A DNA stretch of 43,584 nt. Source: Amycolatopsis orientalis DSM 43388 (GTDB lineage Bacteria > Actinomycetota > Actinomycetes > Mycobacteriales > Pseudonocardiaceae). Both the position numbers and the translations under genes were made by a program. Of this stretch, positions 33,091 to 40,901 are shown one piece after another (positions within the stretch are counted from its first letter, which is position 1; the number at the start of each line of letters is the position of its first letter). The stretch is from assembly GCF_000411975.1 (NCBI RefSeq), contig NZ_ASXG01000103.1:1-43584 (forward strand), written 5' to 3'. The notes beneath the pieces were generated by a model. It saw nothing but the letters and a program-made list of their open reading frames with translations, did no database searches and had not been told where the DNA came from.

Positions 33091-33953
33091 AACAGCTCGA
33101 GTTCACCCAGGTCGGCCACCGGCTCGGCGAACGACGCCGCCGCGTACGACCCGAAGAGTTCCCGTACCGCCTTCGCGGCCGGCTCGGGCAACGCACGGGC
33201 TTCGTCCGCGAGCGCCTTGCCATCGGTCGATGCCAGCGCCGCGCGGACGTCGCCGCCGGACAGGCAGCGCGCCGACGCGACGAGCAGATTCAGGAAGCCG
33301 TGGTGGGTGAAGCCGGTCTCCGGGTCGACGTGCCGGACCGCGCGGTGCAGGCTGTTCGTCGCCTTGAACGACGCCCCCGGCGAGCCGCTGACCACGGACA
33401 GGAAGTCGGCGACCTCGTCCACGCTGGGGAAGTTCTCGCCCGCCTTGCCGCCGCAGCGGATCTTCGGCCAGCTGCCGTGCTCGATCACGTTGCGGACGCC
33501 GTCGAGCCAGCCGACGCCGCGCCGCGGTTCGACGACCCGGATGACGTCCTCGGGCACGAACTCCGAGACGCGTTCCAGCCACACCTCGTCGACGTCGGAC
33601 GGCGCGGGCATCTCCACCATTCGCAGCGACAGCAGCTCGCTGCGCGATTCGACGATCGAGATCGCCTTCGGAACGCCGCCGAGCCCGGTGTCGATGATCA
33701 GCGACAGCGGCAGCGGCTCCTTGGGCTTGATCTTGATCAGCTCGGTGATCAGCTCCGGCAGCCGCGAGGCCTGGCACAGGAAAACCCCGAGCACCCCGGC
33801 GTGTTCCCCGCTGCGCGACTCGAAGTACGCGCGCAGCGCCTCCGGCATCGCGACGTCCGCAGGCGGGAAGAGCGCCGAGTCGTCGACGAGCCGCGCGAAC
33901 AGGGGAGGAATTCCACGGGGGCCGGGGGGCGTGAGTTCCACAGCGCTTGACAC
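33087..33953 (-). CDS. conserved actinobacterial protein, unknown function
   Basis: A 288-residue soluble protein. It opens LFARLVDDSALFPPADVAMPEALRAY, a start I recall from conserved actinobacterial hypothetical proteins. The pattern of alternating strands and helices (LPLSLIIDTGLGG, VRNVIEHG) looks barrel-like. I do not know its function. GTG 33953 lies 7 bases after TAGCGT (minus strand), giving a leaderless message; an earlier start would add 65 residues without protein character. It is coupled to the IclR regulator by GTGA. Confidence 0.8.
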   Translation of the reverse strand: MSSAVELTPPGPRGIPPLFARLVDDSALFPPADVAMPEALRAYFESRSGEHAGVLGVFLCQASRLPELITELIKIKPKEPLPLSLIIDTGLGGVPKAISIVESRSELLSLRMVEMPAPSDVDEVWLERVSEFVPEDVIRVVEPRRGVGWLDGVRNVIEHGSWPKIRCGGKAGENFPSVDEVADFLSVVSGSPGASFKATNSLHRAVRHVDPETGFTHHGFLNLLVASARCLSGGDVRAALASTDGKALADEARALPEPAAKAVRELFGSYAAASFAEPVADLGELELL

Positions 33954-33960
33954 GACTGAC

Positions 33961-33973
33961 ACGCTAGTAGCGT
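33961..33973. promoter_or_regulatory. paired -10 hexamers, ACGCTA-G-TAGCGT
   Basis: A 13-base palindrome. On the minus strand TAGCGT lies 7 bases before GTG 33953. The same hexamer on the plus strand points at the intergenic region ahead of the DUF2470 gene. Either it is a bidirectional promoter core or a small operator. Confidence 0.4.
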
Positions 33974-34149
33974 ACGGCAAGGGGACAAAATCGTTCGCTC
34001 TGCGGACGCCTCTCGATATCCCTTCGACACCGGAGCACCCGGCCCCCATGGCCGAAGCCATCCGCTCCGGCCCCGCAGCCGATCCGCTGACCAGCATTTT
34101 CCCGTCCCGTGGGTGATCTTCCCGCGCGCCCTTCCCTTCGCGTGCCAAT

Positions 34150-34168
34150 TCAGGTTAGGCTCACCTAA
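34150..34168 (+). promoter_or_regulatory. IdeR-type iron box before the DUF2470 gene
   Basis: The 19-base site matches the IdeR/DtxR consensus TTAGGTTAGGCTAACCTAA at 17 positions (differences at 2 and 13). It covers TAGGCT (34156-34161), a likely -10 box, so binding of iron-loaded IdeR should repress the gene starting at 34183. Confidence 0.8.
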
Positions 34169-34182
34169 GTAGGAGGTGAGCC

Positions 34183-34974
34183 GTGACCGAGGCACCCGTA
34201 TCCGTGCGCCGCCCGCCCGCGCCGAACCCCGCCGAACGCGCCAAGACGATCGCGACCCGCGGCGGCCCGGCGACGATCATGCCGACCGTCGAAAACGCCG
34301 GCTGCGAGGCCGAACGCGTCGAGCCAGTCCTGCATCACGTGCACCACAGCGGAAGCGTCAGCATTCTTCTGCCGGACGAGCACCAGATGGTGCGCGCGTC
34401 CCGGCAGGCACAACGCGGCGAGCTCGCCGTCATGGTCGAGCTCGCCGACCACGCCCCAGTGGCGCTGCGGGAACCGGTCCGCGGCCTGCTGTGGATCACC
34501 GGATGGCTCCGGCCGCTCACGGAGGTGTCGGCCCGCGCACGTGCGGTGTCGATCGCCGAACAGCGGCCGGACCACCGGCTCCTCGACGTCGGGCACGGCC
34601 TCACGCTGCTCCGGCTGACCCCGGCGTCACTGGTCCTCGCCGACGCGGAGGGCACGCATTCGCTCCGGCCGCACATGTTCAGCGCGGCCCCGCCGGACCC
34701 GTTCCACGACTACGAGGCGGAATGGCTGCGGCACCTGGAAAGCGACCATCCGGACGTCGTGGAACAGCTGGCCCGGCACCTGCCCGCGGACCTGCGCGGC
34801 GGCCGGATCCGCCCGCTCGGCCTCGACCGGTACGGCCTGCGCCTGCGCGTCGAGTCGACGGCGGGCGACCACGACGTCCGCCTCGCCTTCTCCCGCACGG
34901 TCGACAGCCCGCCGCAGCTGGCCGCGGAACTGCGCCGCCTGCTCGGCTGCCCGTTCCTGCGCGGCGAGGCCTGA
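34183..34974 (+). CDS. DUF2470 protein, iron-regulated
   Basis: The 263-residue protein has a split FMN-binding-like N-terminal part (about 20-170) and a C-terminal DUF2470 domain (about 175-260: FHDYEAEWLRHLESDHPDVVEQL, then LDRYGLRLRVE). DUF2470 occurs with heme-degrading or heme-binding proteins of the HugZ type and in glutamyl-tRNA reductase-binding proteins. GTG 34183 follows AGGAGGT. The iron box directly upstream suggests high expression under iron starvation, consistent with heme-iron use. No siderophore or heme-uptake gene is adjacent. Confidence 0.83.
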   Translation: MTEAPVSVRRPPAPNPAERAKTIATRGGPATIMPTVENAGCEAERVEPVLHHVHHSGSVSILLPDEHQMVRASRQAQRGELAVMVELADHAPVALREPVRGLLWITGWLRPLTEVSARARAVSIAEQRPDHRLLDVGHGLTLLRLTPASLVLADAEGTHSLRPHMFSAAPPDPFHDYEAEWLRHLESDHPDVVEQLARHLPADLRGGRIRPLGLDRYGLRLRVESTAGDHDVRLAFSRTVDSPPQLAAELRRLLGCPFLRGEA

Positions 34975-34978
34975 CCGG

Positions 34979-35446
34979 TCAGTCCTCGGCCAGCTCCGGA
35001 GGGAAGCCGCCGGTCGCGATCGGCCCCCACCGGTCGATCGTGATCCGGATCAGGCTCTTGCCCTGCTTGCGCATCGCCTCGCGGTACTCGTCCCAGTCCG
35101 GGTGCTCACCGGAGATGCTGCGGAAGTAGTCGACCAGCGGCTCGACCGAATCCGGCAGGTCGATCACCTCCGCGGTCCCGTCGACCTGCACCCACGGGCC
35201 GTTCCACTCGTCCGACAGCACGCACACCGACACCTTCGGCTCGCGCCGGAGGTTGACCGCCTTCGCGCGCTTCGGGTAGGTCGCGATGACGATGCGGCCC
35301 TCGTCGTCGACGCCGCAGGTGTTCGGGGACAGCTGGGGCCGCCCGTCGGCGCGGGTGGTCACCAGGATCGCGCGGTGGCGCGGCTTCAGGAACGCGACCA
35401 GTTCGGCGCGTTCGACCTTCGTGTTGGTGGCGATAGTCCTCGGCAT
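34979..35446 (-). CDS. PPOX-class flavin/F420-dependent oxidoreductase
   Basis: A 155-residue split-barrel protein. RHRAILVTTRADGRPQLSPN and KRAKAVNLRREPKVSVCVLS are typical of the pyridoxamine-phosphate-oxidase-like family, which in actinobacteria often binds F420 (FDOR-B). It may reduce or oxidise small metabolites; substrate unknown. ATG 35446 lies six bases after TACCGT, giving a leaderless message. The promoter region is shared with the CPBP gene in 22 bases. Confidence 0.88.
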   Translation of the reverse strand: MPRTIATNTKVERAELVAFLKPRHRAILVTTRADGRPQLSPNTCGVDDEGRIVIATYPKRAKAVNLRREPKVSVCVLSDEWNGPWVQVDGTAEVIDLPDSVEPLVDYFRSISGEHPDWDEYREAMRKQGKSLIRITIDRWGPIATGGFPPELAED

Positions 35447-35452
35447 ACCCCG

Positions 35453-35462
35453 ACGGTAGCGT
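35453..35462. promoter_or_regulatory. overlapping divergent -10 boxes sharing TA
   Basis: ACGGTAGCGT contains TACCGT on the minus strand (35458 down to 35453) and TAGCGT on the plus strand (35457-35462). Each is six bases before a start codon (35446 minus, 35469 plus). The two genes have only 22 bases between them. Confidence 0.55.
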
Positions 35463-35468
35463 GCGTTC

Positions 35469-36302
35469 ATGCGCACCACAGAGCGTTCCGGAGGGCCGTC
35501 CGGCCTGCGATCCTGGCTCAACCCGGCACTTCCGGCGTTCCCGGCTCAGCTCACCGACCCCGCGCAGCGGCGGGCGGTCAAGATCGAGCTGGTCCTGGTC
35601 TTCGGCATCACGCTCGGGATGTCCGGCGCGCGCAGCCTGCTGTCCCTTGTGGACTCTTTGCTGCGGCCGACCCCGTTGGCGCAGCAGCAAGTGCAGCTCA
35701 ACGTCCCGCGCGCCGCGGCGAGTCTGCTGGACCTGCTCCAGCAACTGCTCAGCGCCGCCCAGCTGGTCGGCTGGGGCGGGCTCGGGCTGTACCTGCTGTG
35801 GCGGGCCGGGCTGAAACTGCGCGAAATCGGCCTGAGCCGCCGCATCCGTTCGGACGCGCTGATCACGGTCGGGATCGCCGCGTTGATCGGCATCCCCGGG
35901 CTCGCGCTGTACTTCGTTTCGTACCACCTCGGGTTCAGCCTCGCGGTGCAACCGTCCACTTTGGGCGATACCTGGTGGCGGCCGATCGCGCTGACGCTTT
36001 CCGCGTTCGGCAACGCCTTCGCCGAGGAAGTGCTCGTGATCGGCTACCTGCTCACGCGGCTGCGGCAACTCGGCGTGCGGGAGAACGCGTCGCTGTTCGG
36101 CGCCGCGGTGCTGCGCGGCTCCTACCACCTGTACCAAGGGTTCGGCGGGTTCGTCGGCAACCTCGTGATGGGCCTGGTGTTCGGCCGGGTGTGGCAGCGG
36201 ACCAACCGGCTGTGGCCGCTCATCGCCGCGCACACTTTGTTCGATGTGGTGTCCTTCGTCGGCTATTCGTTGCTGAAAGGCCGTCTTTCCTGGCTCCCGT
36301 GA
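35469..36302 (+). CDS. CPBP-family intramembrane metalloprotease
   Basis: The 277-residue membrane protein has about seven to eight helices and the CPBP motifs: EE in NAFAEEVLVIGYLLTRL, then GFGGFVGNLVMGLVFG, and H in AAHTLFDVVSF. CPBP proteins relate to CAAX proteases and bacteriocin-immunity proteins; membrane peptide cleavage is likely. ATG 35469 lies six bases after TAGCGT, consistent with a leaderless message. Confidence 0.88.
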   Translation: MRTTERSGGPSGLRSWLNPALPAFPAQLTDPAQRRAVKIELVLVFGITLGMSGARSLLSLVDSLLRPTPLAQQQVQLNVPRAAASLLDLLQQLLSAAQLVGWGGLGLYLLWRAGLKLREIGLSRRIRSDALITVGIAALIGIPGLALYFVSYHLGFSLAVQPSTLGDTWWRPIALTLSAFGNAFAEEVLVIGYLLTRLRQLGVRENASLFGAAVLRGSYHLYQGFGGFVGNLVMGLVFGRVWQRTNRLWPLIAAHTLFDVVSFVGYSLLKGRLSWLP

Positions 36303-36327
36303 GGCCCGCTCATTAGGCTCGCACTTC

Positions 36328-37560
36328 GTGAGCGAGACGAGCGAGATGACCGCACCTCCCCGGGTGGACAGCGAAGTCGGGCCGCTTCGGGCAGTCCTGC
36401 TGCACCGGCCGGGAAACGAGCTGAAACGGCTCACGCCCCGCAACAACGACAAGCTGCTTTTCGACTCCATCCCGTGGGTGAGCCGCGCCCAGCAGGAGCA
36501 CGACGCGTTCGCCGACGTCCTGCGCGGACGCGGCGTCGAGGTGCTGCTGCTGGCCGACGTTCTCCGCACCGCGCTGGAAGACCAGCGCGCGCACGCCGCC
36601 GGGGTGCACGCCGCGGTGGACGACCGGCGTCTCGGCAACGATCTCGCGGACTCCCTCAGGTCGCATCTGACGAGCGTCGACGCGCCAACGCTTGCTGAAG
36701 TCCTGATGGCCGGCATGACGTTCGAGGAGCTGCCGTCCGCCGAGGGCGCGTCTTTGGTGCGGATGATGCACCATCCGCGCGACTTTGCCGTCGATCCACT
36801 GCCCAATCTGCTGTTCACCCGCGATTCGTCCGTGTGGATCGGCGACCGCGTCGCGATCTCGTCGCTGACCATGCCGGCGCGGCGGCGGGAAACGGCAGTC
36901 CTCGACCTCATTTACGCCTACCATCCGCGCTTCCGCCACGCCGCCCGCGCTTACGGCGCGCATTCCGCGCCGATCGAAGGCGGCGATGTGATGCTGCTGG
37001 CCCCCGGCGTCGTCGCGATCGGAGTCGGCGAACGCACGACTCCGGCCGGCGCCGAATCGCTCGCTCGTTCCGTATTCTCCGACGGCCTCGCGCATACCGT
37101 CCTCGCGGTGCCGATCGAACAATCCCGCGCGACAATGCATCTCGACACGGTATGCACGATGGTCGATGTCGACGCCGTCGTGATGTATCCGCTCGCGCGC
37201 GATTCCCTGACCGCGTTCACGCTCAAGCCGACCGGCGACGGCGGCGTGAAAGTGGCCGGCCCGACGCCGTTTCTCGAAGCGGCCGCGGAAGCGATGGAGA
37301 TCGACCGGCTGCGGGTGATCGACACCGGCCTCGACCCGGTCACCGCCGAGCGCGAGCAGTGGGACGACGGCAACAACACGCTGGCACTGACCCCGGGCGT
37401 GGTCGTGGGGTACGAACGGAACGCGGAGACCAACGAGCGGCTCACCGAGGCGGGGATCGAGGTGCTGCCGATCACCGGGTCCGAACTCGGGTCCGGCCGC
37501 GGCGGCCCGCGCTGCATGTCGTGCCCGGTGCGCCGTGATCCCCCGCCGAAGCGGCACTGA
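36328..37560 (+). CDS. arcA: arginine deiminase
   Basis: The 410-residue enzyme hydrolyses arginine to citrulline and ammonia. It shows VLLHRPGNELKRLTP, NLLFTRDSSVWIG, GGDVMLLAPG, HLDTVCTMVD and the nucleophile C399 in RCMSCPVRRDP. The next ADI pathway genes (arcB, arcC) are absent here, so arginine use may serve nitrogen supply or acid tolerance. GTG 36328 lies eight bases after TAGGCT (36314-36319). Confidence 0.96.
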   Translation: MSETSEMTAPPRVDSEVGPLRAVLLHRPGNELKRLTPRNNDKLLFDSIPWVSRAQQEHDAFADVLRGRGVEVLLLADVLRTALEDQRAHAAGVHAAVDDRRLGNDLADSLRSHLTSVDAPTLAEVLMAGMTFEELPSAEGASLVRMMHHPRDFAVDPLPNLLFTRDSSVWIGDRVAISSLTMPARRRETAVLDLIYAYHPRFRHAARAYGAHSAPIEGGDVMLLAPGVVAIGVGERTTPAGAESLARSVFSDGLAHTVLAVPIEQSRATMHLDTVCTMVDVDAVVMYPLARDSLTAFTLKPTGDGGVKVAGPTPFLEAAAEAMEIDRLRVIDTGLDPVTAEREQWDDGNNTLALTPGVVVGYERNAETNERLTEAGIEVLPITGSELGSGRGGPRCMSCPVRRDPPPKRH

Positions 37561-37576
37561 TCCCCGCGCCGGCGAA

Positions 37577-37622
37577 GTTAGCCTTTCCTTAATAAGGGCA
37601 GACACATTAAGGGAAGGCTAAC
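37577..37622. promoter_or_regulatory. paired IdeR-like sites before ferritin
   Basis: GTTAGCCTTTCCTTAA (37577-37592) and TTAAGGGAAGGCTAAC (37607-37622) form an inverted pair with one mismatch, 14 bases apart. The right site matches the IdeR consensus at 15 of 19 positions, the left at about 13. A weaker third site (about 12 of 19) lies near 37643-37661. They are about 100 bases upstream of the start, a position that fits activation, as for bfrB in mycobacteria. Confidence 0.7.
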
Positions 37623-37709
37623 CAAAATAAGTATTTCCTTCTTGAGGAATGGTAACCCTAATAGGGTGGAGATCACCAGCCAAAAGTGGAAAACAATGCG
37701 CCATTGACG

Positions 37710-37715
37710 TACCGT
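37710..37715 (+). promoter_or_regulatory. -10 box for ferritin, leaderless start at 37723
   Basis: TACCGT ends seven bases before ATG 37723. It favours that start over GTG 37714 and ATG 37717, which lie inside or too close to the box. There is no ribosome site upstream of any of them. Confidence 0.5.
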
Positions 37716-37722
37716 GATGGAC

Positions 37723-38274
37723 ATGGCCCTCACGAAGAAAGAACCGCGCTCCAAGTTCTACGAACTGCTGCAGGCGCAGATTCACAACGAGTTCAACGCC
37801 TCCCAGCAGTACATCGCGCTCGCGGTCTGGTTCGACAACGAGGACCTGCCGCAGCTCGCGAAGCACTTCTACAAGCAGTCGGTGGAGGAGCGCAATCACG
37901 CGATGGCGCTAGTCCAGTACATGCTCGACCGCGACCACCACGTCGAGATCCCCGGCACCGGCGAGGTTCGCAACGAGTTCTCCGCCCCGCTCGAGCTGAT
38001 CGAGCTCGCGCTGGAGCAGGAGAAGGAGGTCGCCGCCGACATCTCCGCGCTCGCGAAGGCCGCCCGGGCCGAGGAGGACTACATCAGCGAGCAGTTCGTC
38101 CAGTGGTTCCTCAAGGAGCAGGTCGAGGAGATCTCCCAGATGTCGACGCTGGTCACGGTCGCGCGCCGCGCGGGTGACAACGTCTACGAGATCGAGAAGT
38201 TCCTGCACCGCGAGGCCGTCGGCGACACCGGCGCGGACTCGGGGATGCCCCCGGTCGCCGGTGGCGCGCTGTAA
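37723..38274 (+). CDS. bfrB: ferritin (BfrB-like)
   Basis: The 183-residue four-helix ferritin stores iron in a 24-subunit shell. Ferroxidase ligands E23 (IHNEFNASQQY), E56 and H59 (VEERNHAMALVQ) are present; no heme-ligand methionine of the bacterioferritin type is evident. The sequence is close in pattern to mycobacterial BfrB, including EDLPQLAKHFY and EQFVQWFLKEQ. ATG 37723 is preferred by the -10 box; ATG 37717 is possible. Two IdeR-like sites upstream suggest iron-dependent activation. A perfect hairpin terminator follows. Confidence 0.95.
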   Translation: MALTKKEPRSKFYELLQAQIHNEFNASQQYIALAVWFDNEDLPQLAKHFYKQSVEERNHAMALVQYMLDRDHHVEIPGTGEVRNEFSAPLELIELALEQEKEVAADISALAKAARAEEDYISEQFVQWFLKEQVEEISQMSTLVTVARRAGDNVYEIEKFLHREAVGDTGADSGMPPVAGGAL

Positions 38275-38290
38275 CGCGCAAAGCCAGCCT

Positions 38291-38329
38291 GGAAGCCCGG
38301 TTGTCCCCAGTGTGGACAACCGGGCTTCC
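38291..38329. terminator. bidirectional 16-bp hairpin terminator
   Basis: GGAAGCCCGGTTGTCC and GGACAACCGGGCTTCC are perfect complements around the loop CCAGTGT. It lies 17 bases after the ferritin stop and before the convergent reductase end, so it can serve both. The right arm contains a DnaA-box match on the minus strand (38311-38319). Confidence 0.8.
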
Positions 38330-38343
38330 GCATGTGGATAACT

Positions 38344-38928
38344 TCAGCGCCGCTCGTAATGCGCGATGAGCACCCCGGTGGTGGTCGCGACGCTTCCGGT
38401 AAGCGAAAACTCGGCCCTCGGCGCCGGTCCCTCGAACAGCCGCGCGCCGCGGCCGAGCGTCAGCGGGTGGATCAGGAACGTGTAGCGGTCGACCAGTCCG
38501 GCGGCGTGCAGCGCGCGTACCAGCGAAACGCTGCCGATGATCGAAAGATCCTTGCCGGGCGAGTTTTTCAGCCCCGCCACGGTCTCCACCGCGGAACCGC
38601 GCAGCAGCACCGAGTTCTGCCAAGCGTCCGCGTTTTCCAGAGTCGTGGAGACGACGTACTTCGTCGCCGCGTTCATGTGCGTGGTGAACGGATTCCCGTC
38701 CGTCCGCGGGCCCCACGCCGTGGCGAAGTCCTCCCAGGTCCGCCGGCCGAACAGCATGTCCCCAGGACGGCTCATGCCCTTCGCCATTTCGCGCGCCATC
38801 ACGTCGTCGCTGTAGCCGTTGCCCCAACCGCCTAGGTCGAACCCACCGCGCGTGTCCTCGTCCTCGCGGCCGAGGCCTTGGACGACGCCGTCGAGGGTGC
38901 TGCTCAAGGTGACGCTGATCGAACGCAT
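38344..38928 (-). CDS. dihydrofolate-reductase-fold (RibD C-terminal) protein
   Basis: The 194-residue protein fits the DHFR/RibD-C family: ISVTLSSTLDGVVQ, MLFGRRTWEDFA, ADAWQNSVLLRGSA, LSIIGSVSLVRALHAAGLVD and DRYTFLIHPLTLGRGARLFE. It should be an NADPH-dependent reductase, substrate unknown; it is not a housekeeping folA. ATG 38928 has AAGGA eight bases upstream, which decides this start. The gene is convergent with ferritin. Confidence 0.9.
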   Translation of the reverse strand: MRSISVTLSSTLDGVVQGLGREDEDTRGGFDLGGWGNGYSDDVMAREMAKGMSRPGDMLFGRRTWEDFATAWGPRTDGNPFTTHMNAATKYVVSTTLENADAWQNSVLLRGSAVETVAGLKNSPGKDLSIIGSVSLVRALHAAGLVDRYTFLIHPLTLGRGARLFEGPAPRAEFSLTGSVATTTGVLIAHYERR

Positions 38929-39021
38929 CGGGGATGTCCTTCCGCTTCCGCGGGCCGCCGGCCGGCCCGTCACCCGCTACACGAGCGGCGCGGGGCCGGA
39001 TCGACATCGGCCCGCGGAAAT

Positions 39022-39852
39022 TTATCCGCCGGTGCAGTCCTGCGTCTTCGCCCGGACCTCGATCCCCTCGACCGCCCCGTCCGAGTTCAGCGTGAAGTGG
39101 TACGTCCCCTGGTCACCGGTCGGCGACACGAGCGCGCTCCCCGACTCCGACGTACCCGGATAAGTCGCGGTGACCTGGTCTTTCGGCGACCCCTCGCCGA
39201 CCCCTTCCGGCGTGTGCGCGGCCCCGTCGGGCTTCACCGCGACGACGCCGCTCTCTTTCGACACGACGGCCGTCGCGTCGGGCGTCCCGGCACCGCTGAC
39301 GTCGTAGTAAGTGCAGCCAGCCGACTCTTTCACCGCCGCGAGCTTCATGCCCTGGTCCGCGAGCTGTTGCTCGGTCATGCCGAGCTTCACCGCGCCCACG
39401 CCGTCCGCGGTCACCAGCGCTCCGGCAGCGGCCTTGGTCGGCGTGGTCTGCGGCGGCGCGGACTTCGTGCGATGCGGACGCGCGGGCGGCACCGGCGGGT
39501 CGGCGACAGTGGTCTCCATCGGCGGGGGCGGCGCTTGCACCTGCGTCGATTCGGCGCTCGACGGCGGCTCGGGTGCCGAGGAGGGCAGCTCGGGCTGGGT
39601 CGAAGCGACCGGCTGGGCGGCGACGCCGGTCGTCGCGGGCTGGGTGCGCAACTGGATCGCCACCAGCCCGGCCGACGCCACCGCGAGGACGCACGCCGCC
39701 CCGGCCGCGGACGTCAGGATCCGCTGCCGGCGCCGCCGCTTGCGCGCGCCCGCCACGATGGCCGACGCGGCGTCCTCGGCGGGTTCGACGGCCAGCCGGT
39801 CATCGGCGAGGAGGGCGCGGAGCCGCAGTTCCAGATCGTCGGGCTCGCTCAC
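39022..39852 (-). CDS. membrane partner of the sigma factor
   Basis: A 276-residue protein with a cytoplasmic N-terminus of about 43 residues (ELRLRALLADDRLAVEP), a membrane segment near 44-66, a long proline-, serine- and alanine-rich outer linker, and a C-terminal domain (about 150-276) with two cysteines (ESAGCTYYDVSG, TQDCTGG). GTG 39852 overlaps the stop of the sigma gene as GTGA. The place fits an anti-sigma factor, but the zinc-binding HxxxCxxC motif is missing, so a different class is likely. Confidence 0.78.
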   Translation of the reverse strand: MSEPDDLELRLRALLADDRLAVEPAEDAASAIVAGARKRRRRQRILTSAAGAACVLAVASAGLVAIQLRTQPATTGVAAQPVASTQPELPSSAPEPPSSAESTQVQAPPPPMETTVADPPVPPARPHRTKSAPPQTTPTKAAAGALVTADGVGAVKLGMTEQQLADQGMKLAAVKESAGCTYYDVSGAGTPDATAVVSKESGVVAVKPDGAAHTPEGVGEGSPKDQVTATYPGTSESGSALVSPTGDQGTYHFTLNSDGAVEGIEVRAKTQDCTGG

Positions 39853-40475
39853 CCGGCGTCGCCTCCTTCCTGGTTCCTCAGTTTCGCCCGCAACGACGCG
39901 ATCGCCTTGCTCGCTTGGCTTTTCACCGTCCCCTGGCTGATGTTCAGCGCTTGGGCGATCTCCACTTCGGACAGTCCTTCGTAGTACCGCAACACCATCA
40001 CCGTGCGCTGCCGCGGCGGGAGGTCGCGCAGCGCCTGCCACAGCGGCTCGTGCTCGAACGGATCCTTCGGCGCGCACGGGCTGGTGTCGGGCAGGTCCGC
40101 GACGAGGTTCTCCCGGCGCGTCCGGCGCCAGCGGCTGACGTGCGCGTTCGCCATCGAACGCCGCACGTACGCCAGCGGGTCGCCGGTCTTCTGCTGCACG
40201 TACGACCAGCGTGCGCCGATCTTCTCGAGCACGGTCTGGACGAGGTCCGCCGCGTCGTGCGGGTTCCCGGTGAGCACGTGGCCGTAGCGGAGCAGTCCAG
40301 GCAAAGCCTCGCGCACGAACTCGCCGAAGTCCGTGATGGCGTTGGCGGCTTCCGCCCGCGATCCGGCCCAGGGCGGATCTTCGCCCGCAAGGGGCAATGC
40401 GGCTGCCGTCACCGTATCGCCCCCTCCCCGGATGACCGCGTCGAGCGACGGTTGCTCGTCATCCCCACCACGCAT
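39849..40475 (-). CDS. SigE-family ECF RNA polymerase sigma factor
   Basis: A 208-residue ECF-type sigma factor with region 2 (about 50-118: VLTGNPHDAADLVQTVLEKI, DPLAYVRRSMANAHVSRWRR) and region 4 (about 145-195: LPPRQRTVMVLRYYEGLSEVE, ISQGTVKSQASKA). It belongs to the SigE-like group of actinobacteria with an extended N-terminus of about 47 residues. It is coupled to the membrane-partner gene by GTGA. ATG 40475 has only a weak ribosome site. Confidence 0.92.
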   Translation of the reverse strand: MRGGDDEQPSLDAVIRGGGDTVTAAALPLAGEDPPWAGSRAEAANAITDFGEFVREALPGLLRYGHVLTGNPHDAADLVQTVLEKIGARWSYVQQKTGDPLAYVRRSMANAHVSRWRRTRRENLVADLPDTSPCAPKDPFEHEPLWQALRDLPPRQRTVMVLRYYEGLSEVEIAQALNISQGTVKSQASKAIASLRAKLRNQEGGDAG

Positions 40476-40536
40476 GAGCGCCCCCGAGGGTTGTCCCGCC
40501 TCCGTCGCTACTTTCCGTAGCTGTGGACAACCGAGG

Positions 40537-40890
40537 TCAGCGCACGGAAAGCGACTCGGGCAGCTTCAAGGCACCGTCCGCGTCAGTGGGGAAATCGTGT
40601 ACCGCGACCACAGCGTTTCGCGGGACCGGGCCGTAGATGTGCGGGAACAGGATCCCGCGCGGGTCCGGAGGAGCCCCGTCCTCCCAGCGGACCGGCGCGT
40701 CGACCAGCTCGGGGTCGATTTCCAGCAGCACCAGGCCGGGTTGGCCGCGGTAGAGCGCGTTGGCGGGCAGGGCGACCGTGCCCGGGTCCGAGCAGTGGAT
40801 GAAGCCGGCGTCGTCGAGCGAGGGAGCGCGGTATTCGCCGTCGGCGGGCACCGCGGCCCACGCGTCGCGCGTGCAGATGTGGAGAATCAC
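40537..40890 (-). CDS. DUF952 protein
   Basis: The 117-residue protein starts MILHICTRDAWAAV and includes GFIHCSDPGTVALPANALYRG and GILFPHIYGPVPRNAVVAV, all typical of DUF952; function unknown. GTG 40890 is chosen from the family start; GTG 40905 is in frame but lies inside a perfect palindrome with DnaA-box matches. It may be cotranscribed with the DUF5926 gene, although a hairpin lies between. Confidence 0.88.
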   Translation of the reverse strand: MILHICTRDAWAAVPADGEYRAPSLDDAGFIHCSDPGTVALPANALYRGQPGLVLLEIDPELVDAPVRWEDGAPPDPRGILFPHIYGPVPRNAVVAVHDFPTDADGALKLPESLSVR

Positions 40891-40901
40891 GCGGCGATCA
40901 T

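Noticed and set aside
34048..34116. A 22-codon open frame before the DUF2470 gene
   Set aside because: No ribosome site or leaderless -10 at its ATG and no recognisable peptide.
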